Source: Nymphaea colorata
Taxonomy: Eukaryota > Streptophyta > Magnoliopsida > Nymphaeales > Nymphaeaceae
Direction: 5' to 3'
Assembly: GCF_008831285.2 (NCBI RefSeq)
Contig: NC_045138.2
Coordinates: forward strand, 17,641,934 to 17,705,933
Length of the DNA stretch: 64,000 bases
The notes below the pieces were generated by a model. The model was not told the origin of the DNA. It searched no databases and saw nothing but the letters and a program-made list of their open reading frames with translations. Shown piece by piece: positions 10,119 through 21,124 of the stretch. The position numbers and the translations under genes were made by a program. The number at the start of each line of letters is the position of its first letter. Position 1 is the first letter of the stretch.

Positions 10119-12760
10119 ACTTTTACGAAAAACCACGCTTCAAAATTTTAATTACATAAAGGTGCAACTTTTATGAAAATTTCCTTCCGTCGTCTTACCA
10201 AATCTGAAAATTGCTAGATGGTAGCGTACTCATTGAGAAAGCTCAGACAACACAAATGGCTGGGATGGGACTCGATCCAGGGTCTGAACCGTTTAACTTT
10301 GAATTTTTATTAGATTTCTGCACATTATTATTCCATCCAACAAAACAAAATAGGTAAAGCAGGAAAACCTATTAAAAAAGTTGTATATGAAAATATGTAA
10401 TTTAATATGGTTTTGAGATATTGATGGAATTAAATTATCTGACCGAGTCAGATTTTATATGTATTTAAATAATCGTATCAAAATACCTACATTTCTATAG
10501 TTGACGGACCAACGATTGGAGGAAAGACATTTAGGGCTCCTAATCTTGACCTGGTGAGTCAAGTCAAAGAACTCAGAGGACTTCCTATCCCTTTCAAACA
10601 TAAATGTTGGTTATCACGCATGTCACCATTTGTAGTTAAAAAAAAAAAAAAGTCTAAGCGCTACTACTTAGGCTGACCAGCAATGCTACGCTCCTCGGGC
10701 CAACTAAATTTCCAAACAATTAGTTTAAGAACTGTTTAAAACCTGAAACTTTTAGGAGGAAAGTCCAACCTTAGCCCGTTGACAGCCAGTACACAAGTCA
10801 AGTTGTGTCGTATTTTTGAATTTTGGAATTCAAATATCATGCCATAGTTTATCGTTATATTTAGTCGGACAACATGTGTTTGAATTATTTTAAGGGGCAA
10901 ATCACAGCTGATCGGATGGGGAGTCGGGAAGATCGATTGCATGTCGGAGGTTTGATTCTCTTGTGGGCGCTAGCTATGCTCTTGGGCCGGCCATGTGAGG
11001 TGGAATGTAGCACTAAATTGCTGGTGCACTTTTTTGATATAAGGTTCTAATGCAGCCCTAAACCCTAAAGGCAGGAAGAGACTTAATTTTTAATGTGGCG
11101 GCTCTCACTCATTCATGTACGAAATCTCAGTTCAAACATATGAACTTGCGCGTATGGAGCTAGCCAAGTGCTTAATGAAAACCTTACAAGTATGGCGAAG
11201 GTGGCTGTAAAGTCGTTCTGCTATTTTATGACAATCCCATTTAAGATGTTGATGGTTCTACATGAGGTCTCAATGAGCTCATGTTCAATATCCTTTTACA
11301 ATGACAATTTCCAACTGTGGGCAAATCCTTGAAGCAAAGTTAGATCAAATGCCTTTAGAATAGGTCTAAATTTGTGAACCTGCACATCATTCAAGTTGTA
11401 ATCAGTTATAGCTTTGATCACCAACTTGCATTAGCTAAGCAAACTCAGTTCCCCTCATACAATGGAATCTCAATTTCGCATATATATATATGCATATCTA
11501 CTTAAGAGAAACCACTTTCAGCATAAAATTGTCAAACCTTATGCCTCTAAAGTTTTTGCTTACTTGAAGACCTATGTGAACTTGTGGTGCACCATACCGT
11601 TCAACTTGAGTGTTGTGTTTGTCACTGTTTGCATGATAAATGAATAACGCACCAGAACACGATAGAAGCCATATATAATTTGACCATCAAAACCCTTTAA
11701 TGTAATCCACCTTGGCGCTTGGTTGCAGAAGCTTAAGGATAACACTATAAGTTTTACAAATATTATATGGGTCTTATATAAATTCATGGTCTCTCTCTTT
11801 CTTCAGAATTTTAGTTAAGTACATGAACAACGTTCGTCGATATCCTTCTTCCACATTGATTGCTTTATAGAGAAAGCCCTTCGAATCTTAATGTCATATT
11901 ACATTCAATTTCTCTTCTTTTAAAATATAAAAAACTGTTTTCCAATGCAAAAATTTAACATTTATGTTAGGGACGTGGATGTATGGGATATCTCATCGAA
12001 CTGCTTCCAAGTTGGCCAGAGGCAAAAAGAATTATCTTTCGGCAGCAAAAATGTATCCGATTTAGATTTATGAAATGACATTCAACCGGATTCAGATTCA
12101 GTTCTGAGTAAATTCCAGATAGGATAATAAGCATCATTATGGCAAGCTATCTTTTTTTCATATCCAATATTCATATATACATTTTGAATTCACTTGTGAA
12201 TCCAAAAATTATATCAAGATTGGATCCAAGCTATAAATTCTGACGTAAATATGGTCTACACTTTTCTTCATTCGTGTCTGAATCTAAATTTGAATCCAAA
12301 TTAAGATGTACTTGTACGTCCCCCATTTTTGCAGCCATTCTGATTGAAACAGGAAAACTGCCAAGATCAGAGGTAGTATGGAGTGGATTTAAAGCTTCAA
12401 GAGGAAGAAGGTGAATGAGGAATGACTACAAGGGAGAGAACCAGGAAAGATAAAGCTGGTGCAGTTTGACGTCTCTCTCTGCAACTTTTTTAACGAAAGC
12501 AAGTTGAAGAAAGTATTGGCTCTCAGGATGGGAACGAAATTCACATGACTCGAAGAAACTGCAGCAGTTATCATGATGAAAAAGAACAATAAAGCAGAGA
12601 AAAGATGCACCACTTTAGCACAAAGAACTAGTTTTTCATGATGAGCATCGCGCACACGCAGGTCACGAGAAGAAGTTAATGACATTTTTACTTTAGATTA
12701 TAATAGCAAACCAAAACCATAGAGATATAAGGTGTGGCACTCGGTTCGAGGCGAAGGTAG
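10119..12760. other. AT-rich intergenic DNA, no gene recognised
   Basis: Short chance ORFs only (the longest is 98 codons at 12685-12389, minus, without a known domain). A SINE-like copy lies at 10893-11045, with a telobox-like CCCTAAACCCTAAAG just after it near 11055. Confidence 0.55.
10893..11045 (+). mobile_element. SINE-like repeat copy
   Basis: AGCTGATCGGATGGGGAG resembles an A box, and GGAGGTTTGATTCTC resembles a B box ~45 bp later, followed by TTGTGGGCGCTAGCTATG. The B-box and GGGCGCTA blocks match the minus-strand copy at 7120-7290. No clean poly(A) tail or target-site duplication was found. Confidence 0.45.
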
Positions 12761-12761
12761 G

Positions 12762-13412
12762 GGAGCTAGCACGGGCCGTTGGCTTTTTAGAAGATCAAAT
12801 TTTATGTGTAAATTTTAAAATGTTTAGTTTATTGTGTATAAAAAAAGTTGAAAAAGTAAATTTTAATTCCGGTTAAAATTTTGAAACTATAGTTTAGTTC
12901 CTGTAAGTCCAATTCCTTACCCTACCGCTGCCTCGAGTGGTTTTATAACAAAAACTATTTCCATTAGGTAAACATTCAAAAAAGAAAATACCCTTCCATT
13001 TTAGACAAGTCAATAGGGAAATTTTCATTTTCACAAAATTTTTAGTTTGATGTATGTAAAAAAAAAAGTTGAAAAAATAAATTTCAACTAAGGTTAAAAT
13101 TTTGAAACCATAGTCTAGCCCTTATAACGGCAAATTCCTATCTCTACTGCTGCCTTTGGTGGTTAGGCAAACATTAAAAAAAAATTACCCTTCCATTTTA
13201 GACAAGACAGATTGAGAAATTTTCATTTTTTTAGTTTAATGTATATAACAAAGTTGAAAAAGAAAATTTCAACTCCGGTTAAAATTTTGAAACTATAGTT
13301 TAGTTCTTATAAAGGCAAATTTCTATGTCTACCACTACCTTTGGTGGTTAGGTAAACATTATAAAGGAAATTACCCTTCCATTTTAGACAAGACAGATTG
13401 AGAAATTTTAGT
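12762..13412. repeat. Three-unit ~185-200 bp tandem array derived from a hAT-like element
   Basis: CCCTTCCATTTTAGACAAG recurs at ~12990, ~13187 and ~13372, and GTTAAAATTTTGAAAC recurs once per unit in the same register. The start near 12762, GTAGGGGAGCTAGCACGGGC, resembles a hAT-MITE terminus, and each unit contains a block like the inverse terminus (CTCTACTGCTGCC). The array therefore looks like tandem expansion of the 3' half of a MITE plus flanking DNA. Units 2 and 3 are the most alike. Confidence 0.85.
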
Positions 13413-14177
13413 TTTCAGACTCATTTCCATTTAACTCATTTGAAATAAATTAATTATATTTTGAGATTATTATAGTGGGACTCACATTTTTGCATTAGAA
13501 ATGTTAAATTAGAATTTGAAGTAATCTTTTTGGGAGGCCAAAAAAAAAAGGCAGTTTTAAATTTCTTTTTTTTTCAATATTATTGATGTCGTTGAATTAC
13601 TTCATGCCTTTAATTCATTGTGTTTATGAGATGTGTGTTTGCGTCAATACAAAAATTATTTAAAAAGTAGTGGCTTTTTTTACAATTATGGGTAAATGCT
13701 ATGAAAAAAAAATTCCAAATCTACCTGTTTGTCCATGTAGAGATAGAGAATGGGAAGCAGAAAGAACAAGAGCAGTAGAGTTCCTGGTAGCGATGATGGA
13801 ACACCTACCTCTCTCTTGTTTCTCTCCAAATACAAAGAGCAATTGATCCTCATGCCTTTGCCAATTACATAATGTGTGTTTGAAACTTTAGAAGAAAGTG
13901 CAACTTAGTGTGAAGTCAGAACTGTGTGTTCTCTTTTAACATGCAGAAGCAACCTCCAGAGTTTCATCACCTACCAACAATTTCATGATGGAGTAGGAAA
14001 GTTCTAAACCTCAGTAGCCAGTAAATAAATGTGTCGTGGGAAGCAACATGTGAGGAGGAAGTAAAGAAATAATTGTTTTGAGATATATATTTGTTGGAGT
14101 AAACCTAGAGCAATGCACAGGTTCAGGTATAGAATATAACAGACCGGATACCAAATTTTTGCTTCCAAAAAATAACA
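13413..14177. other. AT-rich intergenic DNA, nothing recognised
   Basis: Homopolymer A and T runs and short chance ORFs only. Confidence 0.5.
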
Positions 14178-14185
14178 TGATTAAG

Positions 14186-14337
14186 CAGTGGCGGAGCCAC
14201 ATATAGGTTGGTGGGCAGTTGCCCACACGAGCTTCTCAATTTTCTTTCATTTTTACGTTAAGATCGTTTAATATTTACTTTGTTATACATGTAAGTGTCC
14301 GTTCTCCAAAAAAAGAAAAAATTTGGCTCTGTCACTC
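14186..14337. mobile_element. hAT MITE with perfect 8 bp target-site duplication
   Basis: The element starts CAGTGGCGGAGCCAC and ends TGGCTCTGTCACTC, terminal inverted repeats matching at about 12 of 14 positions. It is flanked by the exact 8 bp duplication TGATTAAG at 14178-14185 and 14338-14345. It is ~152 bp, noncoding and nonautonomous. The intact duplication points to relatively recent insertion. Confidence 0.85.
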
Positions 14338-14869
14338 TGATTAAGAGTAGTGATTCAATATTCACAATGAACAACTTGTTTTTTAAAATAAAAACATAGT
14401 ATGATTGGATCAAATGTTTTAAGAACGCGTTTTAAGAACATAATGGTACGTTGTGAACCGGCCAAAAGTATTAAAATAATATTTAAAATAATGAAAATAT
14501 CGAAATTGTTAAGAAAATATGAAAACCTAGAAGGTATTTAAGAAGAAATTTTTAGTTGATGCATGCTGCTCCTCCTGGATCGGACACCGAATGAAATGGA
14601 TTCGACTCGACCCACTGAGATGTGGACGGAATTGCGGTCCCAAAAAGTTGGTGGGACGTTGCTTTCTTCATGAGGTTCGCCACCGACCCTTGACTTGCAC
14701 CACTAGAGCACAATGTCCAAAATGCCCTCAAATCCAATGCCTTTGTCCCGAGAATTGAACCGGGTCTGTTTCGAGTTCTGTTGTATTGGATCCAACAGTG
14801 CAAGTGGACCTCGAATCACAGGTCCAGTTATGGATCCGGAATGTCATTGATGAAGTTCAGCCTTCCGTG

Positions 14870-15046
14870 TCCTTGAAGGGCCTTGCCATCCCCATCCTCC
14901 TCATTTTTTATTTAATTTACAATTAAATTAAATAAAAAAATCAGTTGTCTTATATAAAAATTTTAAAAAAATGACATTTCGGTCTATATCAAAATTTAGA
15001 AATTTTAATTGGCCTTTCCTCATGAAAAAAATCCGACTTTGCCCCT
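14870..15046. mobile_element. Degenerate hAT-type MITE related to 6003-6188
   Basis: The right end CGACTTTGCCCCTG is the inverse complement of the family terminus. The interior CATTTCGGTCTATATCAAAA followed by CTCATGAAAAAAATCCGAC parallels the copy at 6003-6188. The left terminus is poorly preserved or lost. Confidence 0.55.
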
Positions 15047-15333
15047 GCACGTGATGAACGGGATCCTTTTCCTGATATAAAGACGGGATCAGATCCGGTT
15101 TGTGACCAATCTCAACCTGATTTAGACATCCGTGATTTTAGTCATATTTGATCCAAAATCCATCGTCAATATGTGATCTGGTAAGGTTGCACCTGCCATG
15201 AAGTTAAGTTGTTAACTTGGATCCAATGACACAAAAAACCCGATCCAGAATCCGGATGTTGCTGGACCTAATTCATCAGTCCATAATCCAAAAACAAAGA
15301 AAAAGAGTGACCTCTTTGAGGAGGTCCCCTTTA

Positions 15334-15487
15334 AGGTTGTGTTTGATAAAATGTGTGTTTTGGGATATCCTCATTCTAAATAGCAGTTTAACATGGTTTT
15401 AAGATTGAATGGGGAAGGGTCCGACCTTAAATTCATGGATCTGTGATCTTAGAGATCTACTTAATCCGTGGTGAAACAAACACAACT
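15334..15487. mobile_element. Short MITE with GTTGTGTTTG termini (Tourist-like?)
   Basis: GGTTGTGTTTGATA on the left faces AACAAACACAAC on the right as inverted ends, with TTA next to both. That is compatible with a PIF/Harbinger-type 3 bp TTA duplication. About 155 bp and noncoding; superfamily is inferred from the flanking TTA. Confidence 0.5.
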
Positions 15488-15489
15488 TA

Positions 15490-15511
15490 ATATATATATA
15501 TATATATATAT
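15490..15511. repeat. (TA)n microsatellite
   Basis: About 11 TA units adjoining the right end of the MITE at 15334-15487. Confidence 0.9.
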
Positions 15512-17060
15512 CGTCTCCGCGCAATCTCTCTCTTCATTATAATGCCACAATCCCACTTGGAGGATTGTAGAAATTGTTCATCAAACACCGGATTTATGAG
15601 GGCAACGGATGTACCCTTACTTCACCTTGAATGCAACAGTAAGGTTGATTTCAATGTTCATTTTGGGCAATGAATGTGTGTGGACACATGGAGGTCTGAA
15701 GCTGGTTGGCTTGTCCGACGTCTAGTGAAATTAAAGCTTATAACCAGATGTGGCATGGTTTGAATGATATAATTTGTCCCCTCAAACAGGAGACATAAAA
15801 TCCGGACTTTGACAGATAACAGACCCTTGATTTTTATTTATTTATCCTTTATGACCAACCTCAAGATAGGCACATTTCAACCGAAAACGATTGACCGCCT
15901 TGCCCTCGAGCATTCAAGTCAGTGCGCATAAACTTAATTACAACAGTACCCTTACCTTTTTATGAAGACAAAGTTGTGAAGATTTTTTTTCGCTTGAATG
16001 AGGTTGTTATATTTATTTATATCGGTAGTAGAATATGTTAATTGGAGTGGTTAGGTGGTACATCATATGTGCAGAAGCATCTGATGAAGACTTCAAAGTA
16101 CCAACTATTCTAACTAAACCATATGAGAAATGGATAAATAATTATTCTAGATTTTTATTTTAGCCATTATTATTATTATTTAATATGTATTTTAGCCATT
16201 ATTATTATTATACCACCAAGGATCTGGTGCTACTGTTATTATCAGATGGGTCCTAAAAAAAATGAAAAAAAGAAAAAAAGTTGGAGCGGGAGTCAAATTA
16301 GGGTTAATTATCATTTGATTGGAGTTGTATTATTATATATGTAATAGGATAGATCAACCCTTAGCTTTGGATTCCAAATTTTGAGCAAAGGCACGCATTG
16401 GATCTTCCCACCCTTTTAATTAATCACACGATGATTGTGTTCCCGAATCCCACGACACCGGATTCAGCGGAACATCCGACCCGGATCCAAGTTGCTGGCA
16501 TCCCTAATATTATGTTAATGTCACTACACAAGCACTCATTTATTTTTCATACTTTAATATGTTGCAAAAGTAATATCCGTTACTCTATCTTTGACCGCCA
16601 AAGGTCGATCCGTGAAGCTGGTCAAATCTAAGCGGCTAAGCCCATGTTATTCTCTGCGTGGTCAAAGGTCAAAACCGGGCATATTTTGACAAGGAAATAT
16701 AAATTTAAGAGTAAAAATTTGACATAAAATATGACTTCCATGGAAAGCTTCCGAAAATTTTCAGGAATACGCTTGTGTTTTATGTTACTAATTTTTTTTT
16801 TTTCTTTTTTAAAACGGATCCTGTTGTCCCAATTTTTGGTGTCATCTTAGGCAATGTTTTCGGTCTTCTTTGTCCTAAGGCAAACAAGCCAAATTTTAAC
16901 AAAGACAGAAACATAATTTCTCAAATTTTTTACATAAGTTAAGCTAATAAAATTTAAAATTTAAAATTTATTTTTTAAAATTCCAATGGAGGGGCATGGC
17001 TCCTGGTGAACCCCTTGCCTTGGTCCTTGCAAGTCGAAACATATGAAAATGACACCGACA
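15512..17060. other. AT-rich intergenic DNA, no gene recognised
   Basis: Only chance ORFs. A repeated TTTTAGCCATTATTATTATT block occurs twice near 16160-16210. Confidence 0.5.
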
Positions 17061-17062
17061 CA

Positions 17063-17094
17063 GCTCTAAACCCTAAAAGCTCTAAACCCTAAAA
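17063..17094. repeat. Two tandem 16 bp telobox-like units
   Basis: GCTCTAAACCCTAAAA occurs twice head to tail. AAACCCTAA is the plant telobox/telomere-type motif. A single similar block lies near 11055, so it may be part of a dispersed repeat. Confidence 0.7.
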
Positions 17095-17190
17095 GCAAGA
17101 GAAAGAAAATGTTTCAACTTTTGATCCGACAATGAAATTAATCCTTCCACTACTCAAAAGAAACTGGTCCTTGACTTAAAGGATTGATTA

Positions 17191-17441
17191 ACTTAAGTCG
17201 TGTTCGTTTCACTACAGATACATTTGTGGTGATTTGAAATCATAAGATTTTAGATTTATGGATTCTTTCAAGTCCAAAGCTGCATAAAAATGTGTTTTGA
17301 AAAATCCATAATTTAAAAAAATTATGGGATAGGAGCAAAATCTATGCTATATGTTGAAAACTATGACTTTAAATCCATAAATATAAAATCCTAAGATTTG
17401 AAATCACGTCATACCCTCATTAAAACAAACACAATGTTAAG
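17191..17441. mobile_element. MITE with CTTAA...GTGTTYGTTT termini
   Basis: ACTTAAGTCGTGTTCGTTTC on the left faces AAACAAACACAATGTTAAG on the right as imperfect inverted ends. The ~250 bp interior is AT-rich and itself partly palindromic, with AATCATAAGATTTTAGATTT near the left end facing AAATATAAAATCCTAAGATT near the right. Noncoding. The ends resemble those of the element at 15334-15487. Confidence 0.5.
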
Positions 17442-18182
17442 ACAGAGATTTCCATTGATCTCCCTCCGAACTGCTTAGGAGGCAAAGTTGGGTTTAGATA
17501 AAATGACTATTATGCCCTTGGAATCATTATTCTAAACTTGATGCCCACGTCAGCAGAAGGCGAAAGGAAAAAAAGCGTTGAAATTTATGGGAGCGAGGCA
17601 GGGTATTCAGGTAATTCGAGCTGAAAGCAAGGCCCCTGCTCCCCGCCACCAAACCAACGGTCGGTGGGATTCCGCGTAAGCCGGGAAAGTTTTCGGAACT
17701 GGTGGTCTAATTTTAAAATTCGAAAAAAAAAATTATTATCTCCCCTCCTCGATCCCCACTTCAAGAAGAATATCGTAAAGAAGCTCGAGCAATTATTAAT
17801 TATTACGATCGCAACGAGGAAAATATTTAAAGCTAAAAGTAATCTCGTGAATATATTAAAAAGAGATTAATTTATTAAAAAATAAAAACTCTTAGTACAC
17901 AGCTCTTTCCTATCCCTGCAAGATACAGGAAATTACTGCGTCTAATTCAAGTAGCAATTATTATTGTCTCCATTTTTGAGTTTTTTTTTTTACTTTTTTT
18001 TTCTTTCTGCTTTTGGTATATCTGCATCAGAATACATCACATCGCCCTTTTAAAAAATGGGGATGGCGAAGAGAAGAAAAAGTAAAAGATGGTAAGAAAA
18101 AGAAAATTATGAGGAAGAAGGAAACTACAGATGATGGCGACTTGGCTCTGGTTTTTTGTTTTTCTTTTTCTTTTAATTTTTT

Positions 18183-19563
18183 TTATTGGGGTTTCTCTCG
18201 CAGGACGGAGGCTAGTCCGGCGACGATCTTGCCTTCCTTTTGGGTGCCCTTACTTTCGAGCGGCGGCGGTGTCCATTCCGTCACCACCACCCTTATTTGA
18301 CCACAGCCACGGGCATTGGGGTCCTTATGCTCGCAGCGGTTGCCCACCGGACGCAACTGGAAGTCGCCGGAAAAGGCAGCGGTGGGGAAGCCCGATGGCT
18401 TCACGGCGATGAAGGAGAGGTGGGGCGTGGGGTTGGGGCCGGCGGCCTTCTTCTCCTCGACGGCCGGCTTTGTCCTCTCGTAGGGGGAGAGCCATTTGGC
18501 GCGCACGTACTCCGGCGACCGCCAGGGCGGGAAATGCAGCCCCTTCCGCTTCAGCGACTGCCTCGCGGCCTCCGATACGATTGTGACTATCTGCTGGAGG
18601 CGGTCCAGTTTGCCGACGAAGGTGGACGGCAGGGAGTGGAGCACCGCCCGGTAGTGACTGGTGGACCGCGCTATCTCGAACTCTGACTTGAAATCGACGT
18701 CGACGATCAGTCTCTCCGGCGCCTCTCCCGCCGTGGCCACGATGACGTCGATATATTCATGCTCCCCTTCAACATATAATCAAAATCAATAAACTCTTGT
18801 AAATCCACTTAACAGGAAAAAACATAGAAATGAAAAAGGGAAACGGGAGGGAATGAGGATGGGGAGTTTACCGGCGGGGTGGGAGGGAGTTTGGTCCCAT
18901 TTGGATTTACAGATGGAGGCGTCGTAGCCCAGAGCAAGGAGACCCTCCGCGACGGATGCCTTCAAGGAGACATTCTGTCTGCAACTCTTGCTCCTCACCT
19001 CCACCAACCTCGCCGTATCAGCTAGAAGGTTTCTCTCAGGTACGCTCGCACACGATACCAGACTCTTCGAAAGAAGAAGAGGCGAAAAAATTCCAAAAAT
19101 CAAATAGCGAAGAGAGGGAAAGTGCGGAAATGACGACAATTTATTGTATCTCGACGGGATAAGCTACCCTTTCAGTTTTCACGAGAGTTTTTTATGATTT
19201 TTCTATTACCTTGAGAATCTCGGTGGCATCGCCGGAGAAGAGTCGCGACTCGCCGGAATCATGATCGTCATCGGAGCTATCGCTGCTATTGAAGCAGTTG
19301 CAGCGGGAGCGTCCGCACTTCACTTGCTTATCGGTTTCTTCCAAGAAATTCTGGACCATCTTGGCGAGGCAGACGGAGCTGGGCTCGATCTCCGTGACGC
19401 CGTGGGGCTCCTCGGCTCTTTTCGACGATGAAGTCCTCAAGATGCTCGGAAATTGACGCTCGAGCATGCGCTTCAACCGAGACTTCGCCGCGGGCATAGC
19501 CAGGAGGTCATTGGCCTTGATCAGTTTCTGGTCGCCAGAATCCTCCACCGGTTGGATCTTCAT
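18183..19563 (-). CDS. DUF506 family protein (PDDEXK-like, plant-specific)
   Basis: Three exons on the minus strand: 19563-19210, 19064-18872 and 18766-18183, with GT-AG introns and phases 0 and 1, give 376 residues. Exon 2 carries SLVSCASVPERNLLADTARL and LLALGYDASICKSKWDQTPS. Exon 3 carries HEYIDVIV, LIVDVDFKSEFEIARSTSHY, LPSTFVGKLDRLQQIV and the hallmark LHFPPWRSPEYVRAKWLSPY. These blocks define DUF506, described as a PDDEXK-like nuclease-fold family. The acidic IDVDFKSEFEIAR segment fits the proposed nuclease-like core, but nuclease activity is not established and the function is largely unknown. The N-terminal exon has a CGRSRCNCFNSSDSSDDD stretch typical of the family. Coding sequence is GC-rich. 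The start ATG is 228 bp from the ELC pseudogene, which lies upstream in the same orientation. Confidence 0.9.
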
Positions 19564-19790
19564 GGAGGGCAGCCTTCTAGGGAGGCTCTAGACCTCCATT
19601 TTTCTTTGTTCACGAAGACGTCCAACAAAAGGAAAGGAAAAACAGGTTGCCCGATGCTTGCTGAAGAAGGAAGAGATGCAGCAGGCGAGAAGAAACATAA
19701 AAGAGGAGGCTTCGAAAGCAAGGAAAACAGGGATAGGAAATATTCGGACTCCAAGAGAATTTTTTCCTTCCGGCGGGATGAATTCTGAAC

Positions 19791-20289
19791 GGCGAAAGGT
19801 CTCGACGTCGTAGAAGAGCGCGAGGGCGAGACGATCGATGGAGACTTCTTGCTTGGAGACCAGAGAAGGAATCGGGTGGCGGACGACGGTGGTGGTGGAG
19901 GTGGGGAGAATGGGAGAGTATAGGCGGAAGATGCGATGGAGCTTGTGGGCGGGGCAAGTTTGAGGAGGTTGGCTGAAGGGTAGGTCCGGGAAAGGAGGTA
20001 AGGGGTGAGACGGCGCCGGTGGTGCTGTCGACGAAGGGGTGGTCTTGAATTATGGCGGTGGTGGTGGCGGTGACGGAGTGGAAGACGAGGGGAGGGCGAA
20101 CGGATAGGTGGGGGGCAGCCAAATGGTGAGAGGAGAGGAGGCGATGGTGCCGGTGGCGGAGAGGAGGTAGGAGAGAGAAGGGAACTCGTTGAAGAGGGAG
20201 AGGAGGTCGGAGCGGATGAGCCACTCGAGCTTGTGGTGGCCGCTGACGGCGAGGGCCGTGTCTATGAATTGTTCGGCAGATGGAACCCT
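19791..20289 (-). pseudogene. Truncated, frameshifted copy of ELC (UEV part)
   Basis: This minus-strand sequence parallels ELC from its start to about codon 183 (original 8974-9520). Recognisable pieces are EQFIDTALAVSG, KLEWLIRSDLLSLFNEF, TIASSPLTIWLPPTYPFA and QDHPFVDSTTGAVS. The ATG of ELC is AGG here (20289-20287). Two internal segments of the UEV coding region are deleted, and frameshifts throw later codons into a proline/histidine-rich frame. Similarity stops abruptly at 19791, so coiled coil and steadiness box are absent. It cannot make ELC protein. Similarity resumes upstream to ~21.1 kb, so this is a DNA-level segmental duplication, not a retrocopy. It sits directly upstream of the DUF506 gene. 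Confidence 0.85.
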
Positions 20290-21124
20290 GGCGTCCTGTA
20301 CATTAAGACAGAGAAGAACTCCACACTGGTTCTGTTAAGATCGGACATGCTGGGGACGGCCAAACGCTTGATTTGGAGAGGGAAAGAGAAAGGCCCCGCC
20401 GGAAAATCTTATATTCTTACGAAAGTGCCGCCGTGATCTGTCTCCCTCCAAATATATAACTCTTCAATCATCAGCGGCCCCTACCAAGTATACCAAATTT
20501 CAAAAAATATAAAACTAAAAAAGAAATCTTAAAACCTGATGTCTAATAAAATTTATAAGCAAAGAAAGACTTGAGCGTTGCTTATACATCAAGATTTTTG
20601 TGCCCTTTTAATATACATCAATTGGTATAGTAGCATTTGTAAGAATTCGTCATATAATTGCTAAACTGACTGAAAACCAAGGAATATCAAATAGTTGCGT
20701 ACATGATTGATTTTATGTAAATGTAAATACATATATCTATAAGAAGGCAAGAGTTAAATGTCTAATTCCGTAACATTTTTAATAGCAAAATTTCCCGGTT
20801 TCTTGGTATCAAATTCTTCCTTGTTTCTAGTGTTAGTTCAGCATCTCTTATGGAGGAAGTGACCAGCTTATGGAGATGTCTAATCTTCTAAAACAGTCTG
20901 GTTCATGAGTAAATTAAAAAATACTGTCAACAAACTAGAAAGACTAAGATTTTTTCTTTTTTTTGCTTTAAATGACCATTCTTCATATCTTAGAACCAAG
21001 GACACAATTTCGAATATATATAAATTATAAAAGAGAAAAAGGTTGGATTATTGATTTTGAAACCCTTATAACATTCCGTTCGTACAAATGCTTGATCATT
21101 TTCAACGCAAAGATCAAATATGCG
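20290..21124. other. Duplicated ELC upstream DNA
   Basis: Blocks at 20750-21124 match 9770-10118 in order and orientation, ending near TTGAAACCCTTATAACAT and CATTTTCAACGCAAAGATC. The part nearest the pseudogene (20340-20740) has diverged or been replaced. Any surviving promoter activity would point toward the pseudogene and DUF506. Confidence 0.7.

Noticed and set aside
13740-13830. Search for tRNA, rRNA, CRISPR or viral sequence across the window
   Set aside because: No cloverleaf, rRNA signature, spaced direct-repeat array, reverse transcriptase, integrase or capsid-like frame was found; direct repeats here are ordinary tandem duplications.
18240-18686. 148-codon plus-strand ORF
   Set aside because: Antisense to DUF506 exon 3.
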